Shown here in pieces: positions 34,015 to 42,971 of a stretch of 64,000 nucleotides of DNA. The notes under the pieces are model-generated. The model had not been told where the DNA came from. It made no database searches and was given only the letters and a program-made list of their open reading frames with translations. The DNA is from Alphaproteobacteria bacterium (GTDB taxonomy: Bacteria; Pseudomonadota; Alphaproteobacteria; UBA11136). The stretch lies in assembly GCA_016776635.1 (NCBI GenBank), contig JADHSZ010000006.1:16196-80195 (forward strand). Reading direction: 5' to 3'. Made by a program: the position numbers and the translations under genes. The first letter of the stretch is position 1; each line of letters begins with the position of its first letter.

Positions 34015-34698
34015 ATGAAGCACTTAGAGGAAAACCCTTCGGATATAAGAGCCGGTGGTGGCTCCATCATCGTGTTTTTGGGCCTCTATCTCCTTCTTGT
34101 GGCCTTTTTCATCCTCCTCAACAGCATTTCCAGCATCCAGGAAGACAAGGCTAAAGACGCCGTTTTCAGCGTCCACTCCGCTTTCGAGGCGGTGGGCATC
34201 CCTTCCTCCCAGTCCATGCATTTTTCCTCCGACATCGGTTCCTTTGCCGAGGCCGCCTCCTCCCTGGTGAAGATCGGGGCGCTGGTCAAGACGGCGATTC
34301 CCCTTGCCCGGGTGGAAGAGGTGATTCCGGGCCAGCTGATGCAGATTGAGACCACTACCGAAGAGCTGTTCGTGGGCGGAGAGGCGCGGCTGAAAGAACA
34401 GTCCAACTCCCTTCTCAATAAAGTGGGGCGTATTCTCAGCGATCCCCCTGATGATCTGCGCTTTGATGTTGAAATTATCGTCGGCAGTGAATGGATTCTT
34501 TCCGGGGATCTGGCTAAGGGAGAGACCCTGGAAGTGGCCCGTGCGGGAACGCTGGCTCGTGAACTGCGCGCCAGGGGCGCGCCTGCGGATTCAACCGTTG
34601 CCGGAATTGAAATCGGTGATCCGAGCCATGTGCGGATGATGTTTTATATTCGCGGTAAGGATGAGCCAAGGGTTGATTTTAAACAATTGGTACAGTGA
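34015..34698 (+). CDS. MotB-like paralogue lacking the channel aspartate
   Basis: The 227-residue protein has one membrane segment (about 16-40) that aligns with MotB at AFFILLNSISS versus AFFVLLFSMSS of the next gene. The proton-binding Asp of MotB is replaced by Gly in the segment FLGLYLL (MotB: FTDLVSL). The C-terminal half (about 110-225) has an OmpA-like outline but no GHTD motif. It is therefore unlikely to conduct protons or to bind peptidoglycan in the standard way. It lies 12 bp after cheZ and 8 bp before motB. It may be an accessory subunit of the stator, or a different motor component. Confidence 0.7.
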   Translation: MKHLEENPSDIRAGGGSIIVFLGLYLLLVAFFILLNSISSIQEDKAKDAVFSVHSAFEAVGIPSSQSMHFSSDIGSFAEAASSLVKIGALVKTAIPLARVEEVIPGQLMQIETTTEELFVGGEARLKEQSNSLLNKVGRILSDPPDDLRFDVEIIVGSEWILSGDLAKGETLEVARAGTLARELRARGAPADSTVAGIEIGDPSHVRMMFYIRGKDEPRVDFKQLVQ

Positions 34699-34706
34699 CT
34701 TAGGCC

Positions 34707-35429
34707 ATGTTCGACGACGAAGATCATACAGACGAGGAATACACCGCCGAGATCAACAAGGGCTGGTTGATTATCTTCACCGACCTTGTGTCCCTTATGC
34801 TTGCCTTTTTCGTTCTGCTTTTTTCCATGTCCTCGGTGAATTCCGAGGATTGGAAAACCATTACCGAATCCCTGTCGCGCAGCTTGGCGCCGGACGCGGG
34901 TATCCTCAAAAGCTCGGCCGGCGCCGATCTTAATATCGCCGGCCGCACCCGAGACATGGCCATTGATCTGGGGTATCTCTCCGCCATCCTGGAGTCGCAG
35001 ATGAAGGAAGCCGCCGATCTCGGCGATAACGTGATACATCAACTGGAAGACCGAATGGTGATCTCGTTGCCCAGTGATGTCCTGTTCCAGGTCGGCGCCG
35101 CCACCCTGTCGGAAAAGGGAAAGCGCGCCTTGCGCGACATGGGAAGTCTCCTCCGCAATGTGGGCAACAGAGTGGATGTGTTCGGGCATACGGACCCCAC
35201 GCCGTTGCAAGGGGGAGGGTTTTCGAGCAACTGGGAACTGTCCATCTCCCGCGCCATCACGGTGGCCAATGAACTGCGGCGTGCGGGCTATCCCAAGGAT
35301 ATCCTCGCCTTTGGGGCGGCTGAGTCCCATTTTGAATTCTTAAGTCCAGAGCTTTCCAGGAAACAACGTACGGACCTGTCCCGCCGGGTAGATATTGTGG
35401 TATTATCCTCGAAAGGGGGTAGATCTTGA
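34707..35429 (+). CDS. motB: Flagellar stator protein MotB
   Basis: The 240-residue protein has an N-terminal membrane helix with the essential Asp (WLIIFTDLVSLMLAFFVLLF, around 20-40) and a C-terminal OmpA-like peptidoglycan-binding domain with FGHTDPTP and NWELSISRAITVANEL. MotB anchors the stator and carries the proton path with MotA. No motA gene is in this window. It overlaps the next gene (TTG start at 35426). Confidence 0.93.
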   Translation: MFDDEDHTDEEYTAEINKGWLIIFTDLVSLMLAFFVLLFSMSSVNSEDWKTITESLSRSLAPDAGILKSSAGADLNIAGRTRDMAIDLGYLSAILESQMKEAADLGDNVIHQLEDRMVISLPSDVLFQVGAATLSEKGKRALRDMGSLLRNVGNRVDVFGHTDPTPLQGGGFSSNWELSISRAITVANELRRAGYPKDILAFGAAESHFEFLSPELSRKQRTDLSRRVDIVVLSSKGGRS

Positions 35430-38400
35430 TATCACTGCCTTCCATCTCTGTTGTGCCGCGGCCCTTGCGGAAAGGGCTTGCCGCCGCCGTGGCGTTCTCC
35501 TTTGTGGTGTCCGCCGCCGGGTTGGCCCCTGGATTAATCCCCGGATTGGTAGCCGAGGCGGCGGCTCAGGAAGTTCCTTCCGGCCAGACCCTGCCTCAGC
35601 TGGACCCCAATAAGGATGCCAGTAAGGATACCGGCACGGATCCCGCCAAAACAGCCGGGACGCCTGCCCCGGAAATATCCATCCCGGAAATTAAAATCCG
35701 TGCTTGGAACCACGACAGTTTCGGGCGCATCGTTTTCGAATGGACATCAAAGGTTGTTTTTGCCGCCAAGGTGGAGGGGGAGAAACTGTTCGTGCGCTTC
35801 TCCAAACCTCTGCACAGCGATTTGACCCCCGTATTAAAGCAACTCTCACAATATGTGACGGCGGCGGAACTTGACGATGACGGCAAGACGGCGGTGTTCA
35901 CCCTGAGCAAGCCTTTCAGCTATCGCGCTTTCCTCCACGATTACGCGGTGGTGGTGGACCTCTCGGACGTTGTTGGCGACGTAGCACCTGCCGTGGCGGC
36001 CGCGAAACCCGCCCCCCCAGCGCCCGCGGCAGAACCCCCAGCCCCGGCCCAGAAGGTAGAAACCCAGGCGGCGAAAACCCAGGCGGCGGAGACTCCTTCC
36101 CAGGCAGAGAAATCCCCCGTGGAAACAAAGCTGGAAACGAAATCGGCCAAGAAGGTGAAAATTCCAGCCAAGCCATCGAAAAAGCCCAAACAAAAGGCTC
36201 TCACCGCCGCCAAGAAACTGAATGTGCGCATCGGCAGCCATCCCGGGTTTACCCGTTTCGTCTTCGACTGGACATCGGCGGTGGAGTTCAAGGTCCGCCG
36301 CAGGGGGGTCAAGGCGACGGTTTCCTTCGACAAGCCGGCACGCATTAATGTGGGGAAGGTGCGCAAGGCTCTGCCCCCCGCTGTTCCTGAATTTAATGCG
36401 GCCACCAGCGCAACCGGGCTGTCGGTGGACATGACCCTGACCGAAGGGTCACGGCTGCGGCATTTCCGCACCGGAGCCAAGGTGGTTGTGGATGTGCTCA
36501 AGCCGACCGCCGAAACGGCGAAAGCCGCAAAGAAAAGTGTGAAGCAGGCCGTATCGCCACCTCCAAAGCCCGCCCCCGTCCTCGCCAAGTCCAAGAAGGG
36601 CGCGAAGTCTGCGCGGCCCACACAGCTTACCGCGGCGCCGGTCACCCCGGTGACGAAGGCCGAAGCGACCCCGGAAACGACTCCGGAATCACCTCCCTCC
36701 GCGGGAGAAGGGACACCAGAGGAGGCGCCAGAGGGAACGAGCGGAGATCTCGTGGGGGACAGCTGGGAACAGGAGGATGACGGAGAACCTCGCACCCTGA
36801 CAGGGATCATGGAAGACGATCTCTTCAGCCTCCGCTTTGACTGGCCGGAAGGGGTTGCCGCCGCCATTTACCGGCGCGCGGGTTATTTATGGTTCTTATT
36901 CGATCACCTCGAAACACTGCGCCTGGCGAGCATCGTGGAGAAAAGCGAGCAGCGCCTGGAGGAACTGATACAGGTTCCCGATGCCCGCGCCACGATCCTT
37001 CGCGCGCGGGTGCGTTCCGGCATCAATCCCAGCCTGCGCAAGGAAGGCAATGTCTGGTTTGTGGATCTCAAACCCCAGACATTGCAGCCCGAAGTTCCCC
37101 TCATGATCAAGGTCGAGCCGGAGGCGGAAGCCGGGCCCCGGCTTTTCCTGTCGGTGGACAATGCCGTGGACAAGATGACCATCCGTGACACGGTGGTGGG
37201 TGACAAGCTGTTCGTGGTGCCGGTCCCGGGCCTGGGCCAGGGCATCAACCGTAACCGTTCCTACGCCCAGTTCCTTCTCATCGGCACCGCTCAGGGAGTG
37301 GTGGTGGAACCTTACACGGACGGGCTTGATGTGCGGGTGGAAGCCGACGGAGTGGAAATCAGAAGTCAGGACGACCTGTTTATCTCGGCACGTCCCGCCA
37401 ATTTTGATGAAGCCAGTCTGCTGGCGGGCGATTTTGACATGGAAGACAGCGGCGAATTTGAACCCATGCTCAATATGGAAAGATGGGCCCTTGGACCTTC
37501 GCCATGGTTCTATGAATCGCGAAAAATCCTGCTTGGCGAAATTGCCGCGGCGCCTCCTGCCGAGCGCAACCAGCTGCGCCTTCAACTGGCCCAGTATTAT
37601 TTCGCCAACGGCATGCCCGGAGACGCCGCCAGCCTGCTCAAGGTGATCGGCGAGGAAGAGCCGGAAATGGCCGAAGAGGCCGATTACAAACTGTTCCTCG
37701 GGATCAGCCTGTTCATGAACGGCAATTATCTGGAATCGGGAAAATATCTGTATTCCCAGGGCATGGCCGGTCTGCCCGAGGGGGTGCTGTGGCAGGCGGC
37801 GCTGGCCGCGGAGCAGGGGGACTGGGAGGAGGCCATTGACGGGTTTTCCCGTTCCGCCAACCTGATAGGGGTCTATCCCACGAATATACAGCGCAAGCTG
37901 GGCCTGTTGGCGGCGGAAACAGTCATCGCCAATGAAAATTATGAGGCGGCGAAGTCATTCCTGGATCTCGTCAAGGAAAGCGATCCTTCGGCCGCCGAAC
38001 TCAACTATGCCTCCTATTTACTGGGTGAGGCTTTTATGGCCACTGACGCCACCGACAACGCCATGGCGATTTGGGACAAGGTGATCGAGGGCAGCGACCG
38101 CCGCAGCCGGGCCAAGGCTATCTATGCCAAGGTCAACTATCTTTTCGACAACGGTTCCCTGACACAGGGCGAACTGATTGAGGAACTCGAGAAGCTGCGT
38201 TTTGTTTGGCGCGGCGACCAGTTCGAGTTTGCCCTGCTGGAACGTCTCGGCGATCTTTATCTTGAGGATGGGGATTTCCAGAACTCGCTGGTTACCCTGA
38301 AACAGGCGGCCACGGCCTTCCCCCGTCACGAAAAGGCACGCGAGCTGACGAAAAAGATGGGTGATACCTTCGTCAGTCTCTACCTTGACGGCACCGCCGA

Positions 38401-39280
38401 TGAGCTGCCTCCGATCAAGGCCCTGGCCATCTTCAACGAATTCCGCGAATTGACTCCGGGCGGAAAAAACGGCGACCGGATGATCCGTAATCTGGCCGAC
38501 CGCATGGTGGCCGTGGATCTTCTCGACCAGGCCGAGGAACTGCTGGACCAGCAGATCAAATTCCGTCTCCAGGGAGTGGAAAAGGCCGAGGTGGGAGCAC
38601 AGCTGGCTTTCATCCAGATTCTCGACCAGACGCCCGAGCAAGCCCTCAAGACCCTGAGCGATACCGCGGAGAAGGACTTGTCTTCCGGTCTCGTTAGACG
38701 CCGCCGCCACCTTGAGGCCCGGGCCCTGGTGGACCTTGACCGGCGGCCCGAAGCATTGGCTCTTATCCAGGGTGATGAGAGTCTCGACGCCGAGAAGCTG
38801 CGCGCCGATATCTTCTGGCGCGAGCAGAACTGGGCGTCGGCCGCCGGCGCCATTTCCAGGGCGGTGGAAAAAATAGAACATCCTCCCGCCATGAAGGCCG
38901 GACCGCCAACGCCTGAGGAAGAGGCGGTGGCGGCGGCGGAGACTTCCGCCATTGGGGCCGAAGGGGAAGCCGCCGACGACGAAGCGCCGGCCCTGGCCGA
39001 GCCCGAGGTAGTGAGCCCCCATCTTCTCATGCGCTGGGCCGTGGCCCTGGCCTTGAGCGACAACATGGCCGGGCTTTTCTACCTGCGTGACAAATATTCG
39101 GACTTCATGGGGCGCAGCCCCTATCTCGACGATTTCACGGTCATCGTTACCGAGCCCACAGGCTCCGCCGACAGCATGAAAGCCATCGTTGACCGCCTCA
39201 AGGAGGTCAACAAATACGAGTCCTTCATGGCCGGCTATCGCGAGCGTCTGGAAGACCAGGACCTCTCCGCCATTAACTGA
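35426..39280 (+). CDS. Large exported TPR protein of the motor operon (1284 aa)
   Basis: The N-terminus has a signal peptide (about 12-47, ending AEAAAQ). Two related beta-domains follow, about 85-185 and 260-365, which share HD-FGRIVFEWTS and HPGFTRFVFDWTS, joined by Ala/Pro/Lys-rich linkers. A third divergent domain (about 460-560) precedes a long helical TPR-like region (about 690-1140). The start is TTG at 35426 after GGGGGT, overlapping the motB stop by 4 bp, so coupling to motB is likely. Sinorhizobium MotC, a periplasmic MotB partner, is also encoded after motB; this protein could play that role here. Alternatives are a FimV-like or AMIN-type envelope protein. No function is proven. 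Confidence 0.85.
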   Translation: MISLPSISVVPRPLRKGLAAAVAFSFVVSAAGLAPGLIPGLVAEAAAQEVPSGQTLPQLDPNKDASKDTGTDPAKTAGTPAPEISIPEIKIRAWNHDSFGRIVFEWTSKVVFAAKVEGEKLFVRFSKPLHSDLTPVLKQLSQYVTAAELDDDGKTAVFTLSKPFSYRAFLHDYAVVVDLSDVVGDVAPAVAAAKPAPPAPAAEPPAPAQKVETQAAKTQAAETPSQAEKSPVETKLETKSAKKVKIPAKPSKKPKQKALTAAKKLNVRIGSHPGFTRFVFDWTSAVEFKVRRRGVKATVSFDKPARINVGKVRKALPPAVPEFNAATSATGLSVDMTLTEGSRLRHFRTGAKVVVDVLKPTAETAKAAKKSVKQAVSPPPKPAPVLAKSKKGAKSARPTQLTAAPVTPVTKAEATPETTPESPPSAGEGTPEEAPEGTSGDLVGDSWEQEDDGEPRTLTGIMEDDLFSLRFDWPEGVAAAIYRRAGYLWFLFDHLETLRLASIVEKSEQRLEELIQVPDARATILRARVRSGINPSLRKEGNVWFVDLKPQTLQPEVPLMIKVEPEAEAGPRLFLSVDNAVDKMTIRDTVVGDKLFVVPVPGLGQGINRNRSYAQFLLIGTAQGVVVEPYTDGLDVRVEADGVEIRSQDDLFISARPANFDEASLLAGDFDMEDSGEFEPMLNMERWALGPSPWFYESRKILLGEIAAAPPAERNQLRLQLAQYYFANGMPGDAASLLKVIGEEEPEMAEEADYKLFLGISLFMNGNYLESGKYLYSQGMAGLPEGVLWQAALAAEQGDWEEAIDGFSRSANLIGVYPTNIQRKLGLLAAETVIANENYEAAKSFLDLVKESDPSAAELNYASYLLGEAFMATDATDNAMAIWDKVIEGSDRRSRAKAIYAKVNYLFDNGSLTQGELIEELEKLRFVWRGDQFEFALLERLGDLYLEDGDFQNSLVTLKQAATAFPRHEKARELTKKMGDTFVSLYLDGTADELPPIKALAIFNEFRELTPGGKNGDRMIRNLADRMVAVDLLDQAEELLDQQIKFRLQGVEKAEVGAQLAFIQILDQTPEQALKTLSDTAEKDLSSGLVRRRRHLEARALVDLDRRPEALALIQGDESLDAEKLRADIFWREQNWASAAGAISRAVEKIEHPPAMKAGPPTPEEEAVAAAETSAIGAEGEAADDEAPALAEPEVVSPHLLMRWAVALALSDNMAGLFYLRDKYSDFMGRSPYLDDFTVIVTEPTGSADSMKAIVDRLKEVNKYESFMAGYRERLEDQDLSAIN

Positions 39281-39322
39281 CGTTGCATGGTCTAGAAGCG
39301 CGGCCTTGCGGGGGGGTGCCCG

Positions 39323-40069
39323 TTACGGTGTGAAGCTCTGCACCACGCTGCCGGCAACCAGGTACCAGCCATCCACGAGGACGAAGAAAATCAGCTTGAA
39401 CGGCAGCGAGATGATAATCGGTGGCAGCATCATCATGCCCATGGACATGAGAATGGACGCCACTACCATGTCAATGACGAGAAAGGGAACGAAGATCAGG
39501 AACCCGATCTCGAAGGCGCGGCGCAACTCGCTGATGACGAAAGCCGGGATCAGCACCCGCAGGGGGACCGCTTCCGGGCTTTCCACATCCTCCATATCGG
39601 CAATATCGAGAAACAGAACCAGGTCCTTTTCGCGCACCTGTTTGCGCATGAAGGCGTGGAAGGGGGCGGTGGTTCTCTCGAAGGATTCCTCCTCGGTGAT
39701 CTCGTTTTCAATCAGGGGAGCCAGGCCTTCGGAATAGGCGGTCTCGAAGGTGGGCGTCATGATGAAAAGCGTCAGGAACAGGGCCAGTCCCACCAAAACG
39801 GTGTTGGGCGGCGTCTGTTGCAGGCCCAGTGCCGAGCGCAGGAAGGAAAAAACCACCACGATACGGATGAAAGAGGTGGTCATGATCAGGATCGACGGCG
39901 CCAGGGACAGGACCGTCAGCAGGACGATCAGCTGGAAGACGCGTCCGGTGGCCGTGGGGCCTTCGCCGAAATCGAAGGAAAAGTTCTGCGCCAGCGCCGG
40001 CGCCACGAACAGGACGGTGGCGAGTAGGGAAAGAACCGTGGCCGCAGCAAGGAGAGGTCGTGTCTTCAT
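39323..40069 (-). CDS. fliP: Flagellar export gate protein FliP
   Basis: The 247-residue protein has a cleavable signal peptide (ending APALAQ) and four membrane segments, with the FliP hallmarks SFIRIVVVFSFLRSALG, QTPPNTVLVGLALFLT and MGMMMLPPIIISLPFKLIFF. FliP, with FliQ and FliR, forms the export pore. I chose 40069 over 40126 because the earlier ATG would lie inside fliO. It is the last gene of the csrA-to-fliP unit and converges with the TPR gene. Confidence 0.95.
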   Translation of the reverse strand: MKTRPLLAAATVLSLLATVLFVAPALAQNFSFDFGEGPTATGRVFQLIVLLTVLSLAPSILIMTTSFIRIVVVFSFLRSALGLQQTPPNTVLVGLALFLTLFIMTPTFETAYSEGLAPLIENEITEEESFERTTAPFHAFMRKQVREKDLVLFLDIADMEDVESPEAVPLRVLIPAFVISELRRAFEIGFLIFVPFLVIDMVVASILMSMGMMMLPPIIISLPFKLIFFVLVDGWYLVAGSVVQSFTP

Positions 40070-40073
40070 GGGG

Positions 40074-40406
40074 TTACCCGCTTTCCTGGGTGGTGCCGGT
40101 TTCATGGCTTTGGTCCGTTTCCTCATTTGTCGGGGACTCGGCCTTGATTCCCGATTCGATCAGAAGGTCCGAGGTGGGCCCCAGAAGCACCAGATGCTCG
40201 GTGCCGTCCCTGCGCACCAATGCTAGCCGCCGTTTGGCATCCACCGGAATGACCTCAACCACGGCAATGCGCTTTTTTCCGTTGCCGGAGCGTGGCGCCG
40301 AGATCAGACCAAAGCCGAAACGCCGCACAAGAAGCGCGAATATCCCGATCAGCCCGAGAACGAAAAGAAGGGCGGCCAGGAATTGGATATAGACCTCGGT
40401 TTCCAT
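40074..40406 (-). CDS. fliO: Flagellar protein FliO
   Basis: The 110-residue protein has one N-terminal membrane segment (about 6-27) followed by a small soluble domain with RIAVVEVIPVDAKRRLALVR and HLVLLGP, typical of FliO. FliO helps assemble the FliP ring. It ends 4 bp before fliP. No clear ribosome-binding site precedes the ATG. Confidence 0.88.
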   Translation of the reverse strand: METEVYIQFLAALLFVLGLIGIFALLVRRFGFGLISAPRSGNGKKRIAVVEVIPVDAKRRLALVRRDGTEHLVLLGPTSDLLIESGIKAESPTNEETDQSHETGTTQESG

Positions 40407-40430
40407 TGTTAGGACGTAGCCGTGGAATTG

Positions 40431-40772
40431 CTATTTTGTTTTCGGAGGCAAGGAACTGCCATAGGCAGAGGTGGCTCGTTGACGGTCGGAGATTCCCCTG
40501 ATCTCCTCGGCCAGGGCTTGATGCTGTTCCTTGAGGTCCTCCTCGAGATGGGCAATCTCGTCGGAAAGGGCGATGAGGCTGTTTAAAAGTGGCTCTCCTT
40601 CGGAACCCGGAAGGGTACCGATAAGGGCGCAGATTTCCCCGACCTCCTTCTCCATCCCGGAAAGATCCACGTCGCTTTGCAGGGAGCCTTCCCCCTTCAG
40701 GGCTTCGCGAACGGTTGCGCAGAAAGCGGAAAAGCCGTCGAGACGCCGCTTGATTTCATCGAGATCGTTCAT
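40431..40772 (-). CDS. Coiled-coil protein of the fliO operon, unknown function
   Basis: The 113-residue protein is mainly helical with a predicted coiled coil around SDEIAHLEEDLKEQHQALAE. There is no membrane segment and no recognised domain. GAGGG precedes the ATG. It sits between flhX and fliO with short gaps on both sides, so a role in flagellar export is plausible. A FliT- or FlgN-like chaperone is one option, but sequence similarity does not show it. Confidence 0.7.
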   Translation of the reverse strand: MNDLDEIKRRLDGFSAFCATVREALKGEGSLQSDVDLSGMEKEVGEICALIGTLPGSEGEPLLNSLIALSDEIAHLEEDLKEQHQALAEEIRGISDRQRATSAYGSSLPPKTK

Positions 40773-40785
40773 CAGCCCTCAACCG

Positions 40786-41172
40786 TTATGTTGCCGGGGA
40801 AGGGGAGCCGTCGCCGGACGGGTTCTCCGGAAGGCCCGCGGCGGCCATCTCCAGCTTCTGGAACTCGCCGTTGGCGTAATACACGTAGGCCATAATTTCG
40901 GCAATGGCGGCAAATGCTTCGAGCGGGATTTCACTATCCACGTCGATGGCGGAAAGGATTTTCGCCAGATCGGCGTCCTCACGGACCTTGATGCCGTGGG
41001 CGAAGGCCAGGTGGAGAATCTGTTCGGCGAAGGTGCCCTTTCCCTTGGCCACCACACGCGGAGCATTCTCCTTCTCCAGGTCGTGACTCAGGGCCACGGC
41101 CAGAGCCGGCTCAAGAACTTGCGATGAAGAATCGGCCGTCGAAGGAGCCGGCTTTTTTGATTTGTTTTTCAA
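40786..41172 (-). CDS. flhX: FlhX: stand-alone FlhB C-terminal domain homologue
   Basis: Residues 23-105 align with the cytoplasmic FlhBC domain of the flhB gene at 44024: AVALSHDLEKENAPRVVAKG against AVALKYDQEEGMEAPLCVAKG, and EAFAAIAEIMAYVYYAN against EHYKAVAEVISYVYRLKN. The NPTH self-cleavage site is absent. The membrane part is missing. Such FlhX proteins can partly replace FlhBC in other bacteria. The frame starts with TTG, with no better ATG nearby. It lies between csrA and fliO, in the opposite strand to flhB. Confidence 0.85.
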   Translation of the reverse strand: MKNKSKKPAPSTADSSSQVLEPALAVALSHDLEKENAPRVVAKGKGTFAEQILHLAFAHGIKVREDADLAKILSAIDVDSEIPLEAFAAIAEIMAYVYYANGEFQKLEMAAAGLPENPSGDGSPSPAT

Positions 41173-41261
41173 TGCCTTGCATCCATGATGAGCAGACAGG
41201 AAGGGATGTGAATGCGAGCCATGATAGCGTTCAATAACCTAAAGAAATATTTAATTCGCCA

Positions 41262-41492
41262 TTACTCCGGGCTTTTCTTCTGTTGCAGGGCATCCATCAG
41301 GGAATCCCGGGTTCCCACGGCGGAACGGTTTTCCTCCTGAATCCTCTCGTGCAGTTCCTGACGCAGAACCGAAGCATCCGATGGGTAGGTAAACCCCAAC
41401 TTGATGGTTTTTCCTCTGATCTCAACGACGGTCACCTTGATGGAGTCGTTGATGATGACCGATTCGCCGATTTTTCGCGTTAAATAGAGCAT
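41262..41492 (-). CDS. csrA: Carbon storage regulator CsrA
   Basis: The 76-residue protein is a full-length CsrA: MLYLTRKIGESVIINDSIKV followed by VVEIRGKTIKLGF and the helical HERIQEEN region. CsrA dimers bind GGA motifs in mRNA leaders and block translation; FliW antagonises CsrA at flagellin mRNA. The fliC leader has an AGGA in its ribosome-binding site that could be a target. No good Shine-Dalgarno precedes the csrA ATG. It heads csrA-flhX-orf-fliO-fliP. Confidence 0.96.
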   Translation of the reverse strand: MLYLTRKIGESVIINDSIKVTVVEIRGKTIKLGFTYPSDASVLRQELHERIQEENRSAVGTRDSLMDALQQKKSPE

Positions 41493-41598
41493 AGATACAA
41501 TTTTACCAAAATTCTATTAATGTTCATTCTTTTTTAACTCGCGCCTAGCATACTCAGCCTGAAGGAATATTTCTAACTCCGATTAAGGGTTTTTACCC

Positions 41599-41613
41599 TG
41601 GCACGGGAATTGC
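41599..41613 (+). promoter_or_regulatory. Sigma-54 promoter of the flgB operon
   Basis: TGGCACGGGAATTGC is a perfect TGGCACG-N4-TTGC site. The predicted transcript starts near 41625, about 117 nt before flgB. No copy of the CGGCARRRTTTKCC motif was seen upstream between this site and csrA, so the activator site may be divergent or located elsewhere. Confidence 0.88.
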
Positions 41614-41741
41614 GTCGTGGAGAACACCGGAAACGGCGGGGCTTCCTTTTATGAGCGGCTTTCAAGTCTTTTTCGGTGGGGGCCTCGGGCGTCCGGGCGC
41701 ACCCCTGACCAGACCATAACCTGATTATTCGGTGGACACAG

Positions 41742-42161
41742 ATGGCTCTTACTGATCTTCCTATTTTTTCCATGATTTCCAAGCGCTTAGCCTGGCTTGC
41801 CCAGCGCCAGCGCATACTCTCCCAGAATATTTCCAACGCCGATACGCCGCGCTACAAGGCCAAGGATCTCGAAGAGCTGGACTTCGATAAAATTCTGCGC
41901 CAGACCCGGTTCAGGAATTTCAAAATGAAGGCCTCGAGCCCGGCACATATTGCCTCAAGCACTACCGAGGCGACCCGGCCCAACAAATACCGCATCATCC
42001 AACAGGAAACCGATTATGAAACGGCCCTGATGGGCAATTCGGTCTCTCTGGAAGAACAGCTCATGGCCTCTTCGCAGACGGCCATGGATTATGAAATGAC
42101 CACCAATCTTTACAAGAAGCATTTGCAGATGTTCCGCGATGCCATCGGTCGCATCAGATAA
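41742..42161 (+). CDS. flgB: Proximal rod protein FlgB
   Basis: The 139-residue protein has the rod motif ILSQNISNADTPRYKAKDLE and the C-terminal MTTNLYKKHLQMFRDAIG block of FlgB. It forms the first part of the proximal rod. GGTGG precedes the ATG. It leads flgB-flgC-fliE-fliQ-fliR-flhB. Confidence 0.95.
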   Translation: MALTDLPIFSMISKRLAWLAQRQRILSQNISNADTPRYKAKDLEELDFDKILRQTRFRNFKMKASSPAHIASSTTEATRPNKYRIIQQETDYETALMGNSVSLEEQLMASSQTAMDYEMTTNLYKKHLQMFRDAIGRIR

Positions 42162-42183
42162 CCTGGAATAGAGGAAGGAACCA

Positions 42184-42594
42184 ATGGGAGACCTCACTGA
42201 TTCTCTGAAAATTTCAGCCGCCGGCATGAAAGTGCAGGGCGTGCGCGTACGTGTGATTTCGGAAAACATGGCCAACGCCGATTCTCTGGCCATGACGCCC
42301 GGTGGCGATCCCTACCGCCGCCAGATCATTTCCTTCCAGAATACCCTGGACCGGGAACTGGGACTCAAGACCGTGAACGTGAGGAAGATCGGCGAGGACT
42401 CGTCCGAATTCGGCAAGAGGTATGATCCCGGTCATCCCGCGGCCGACGACATCGGCTATGTCCAGACCACCAACGTCAACGGGCTTATAGAAATGATGGA
42501 CATGCGTCAGGCTCAGCGCAGTTATGAAGCCAATCTCAATGCCATTACCGTGTCAAAAACCATGCTCCAACGCACGGTGGATATGTTACGCTAG
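42184..42594 (+). CDS. flgC: Proximal rod protein FlgC
   Basis: The 136-residue protein has ISAAGMKVQGVRVRVISENM, the ANADS motif and the C-terminal DMRQAQRSYEANLNAITVSK typical of FlgC. A strong GAGGAAGGA lies upstream. It is 22 bp after flgB. Confidence 0.96.
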   Translation: MGDLTDSLKISAAGMKVQGVRVRVISENMANADSLAMTPGGDPYRRQIISFQNTLDRELGLKTVNVRKIGEDSSEFGKRYDPGHPAADDIGYVQTTNVNGLIEMMDMRQAQRSYEANLNAITVSKTMLQRTVDMLR

Positions 42595-42649
42595 CTGAAG
42601 CTTCTTTTTCCCGTTCCCGATTTCCGCCCCGATTTCTGGAGTACCCTTT

Positions 42650-42958
42650 ATGCCCATGAATATCGACAACGTTATTTCCGCCTATACCGACCCCACCAAG
42701 GGTGGCGGCGGTCTGGAATCGCGTAATAAGGTGGACCCGGGCGAGGATTTCGCCTCCTTGGTGAAACAGGCCGCGGAAACCGCCCTCGAGGCCAGCGAAA
42801 AAAGCGAACTGATGAGCATGCAGTCGCTCTCCGGCAAGACGGACATCACCGAGGTGGTGGCCGCCGTGGCCAATGCCGAACTGACCCTGCAGACGGTGAT
42901 TGCCGTTCGTGACAGGGTGATCCAGGCTTATCAGGAAATTATCCGTATGCCCCTATAG
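42650..42958 (+). CDS. fliE: Flagellar hook-basal body complex protein FliE
   Basis: The 102-residue protein has the FliE signature DFASLVKQAAETALEASEKS and the C-terminal ANAELTLQTVIAVRDRVIQA with YQEIIRMPL. FliE joins the MS ring/export gate to the rod. GGAG lies upstream of the ATG. Confidence 0.95.
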   Translation: MPMNIDNVISAYTDPTKGGGGLESRNKVDPGEDFASLVKQAAETALEASEKSELMSMQSLSGKTDITEVVAAVANAELTLQTVIAVRDRVIQAYQEIIRMPL

Positions 42959-42971
42959 CGCAGGTGGCGTT

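Noticed and set aside
41493..41598. Search for a sigma-54 promoter for csrA and for the shared flagellar motif
   Set aside because: No GG-N10-GC site with a credible TGGC was found on the minus strand, and no CGGCA half-site is present.
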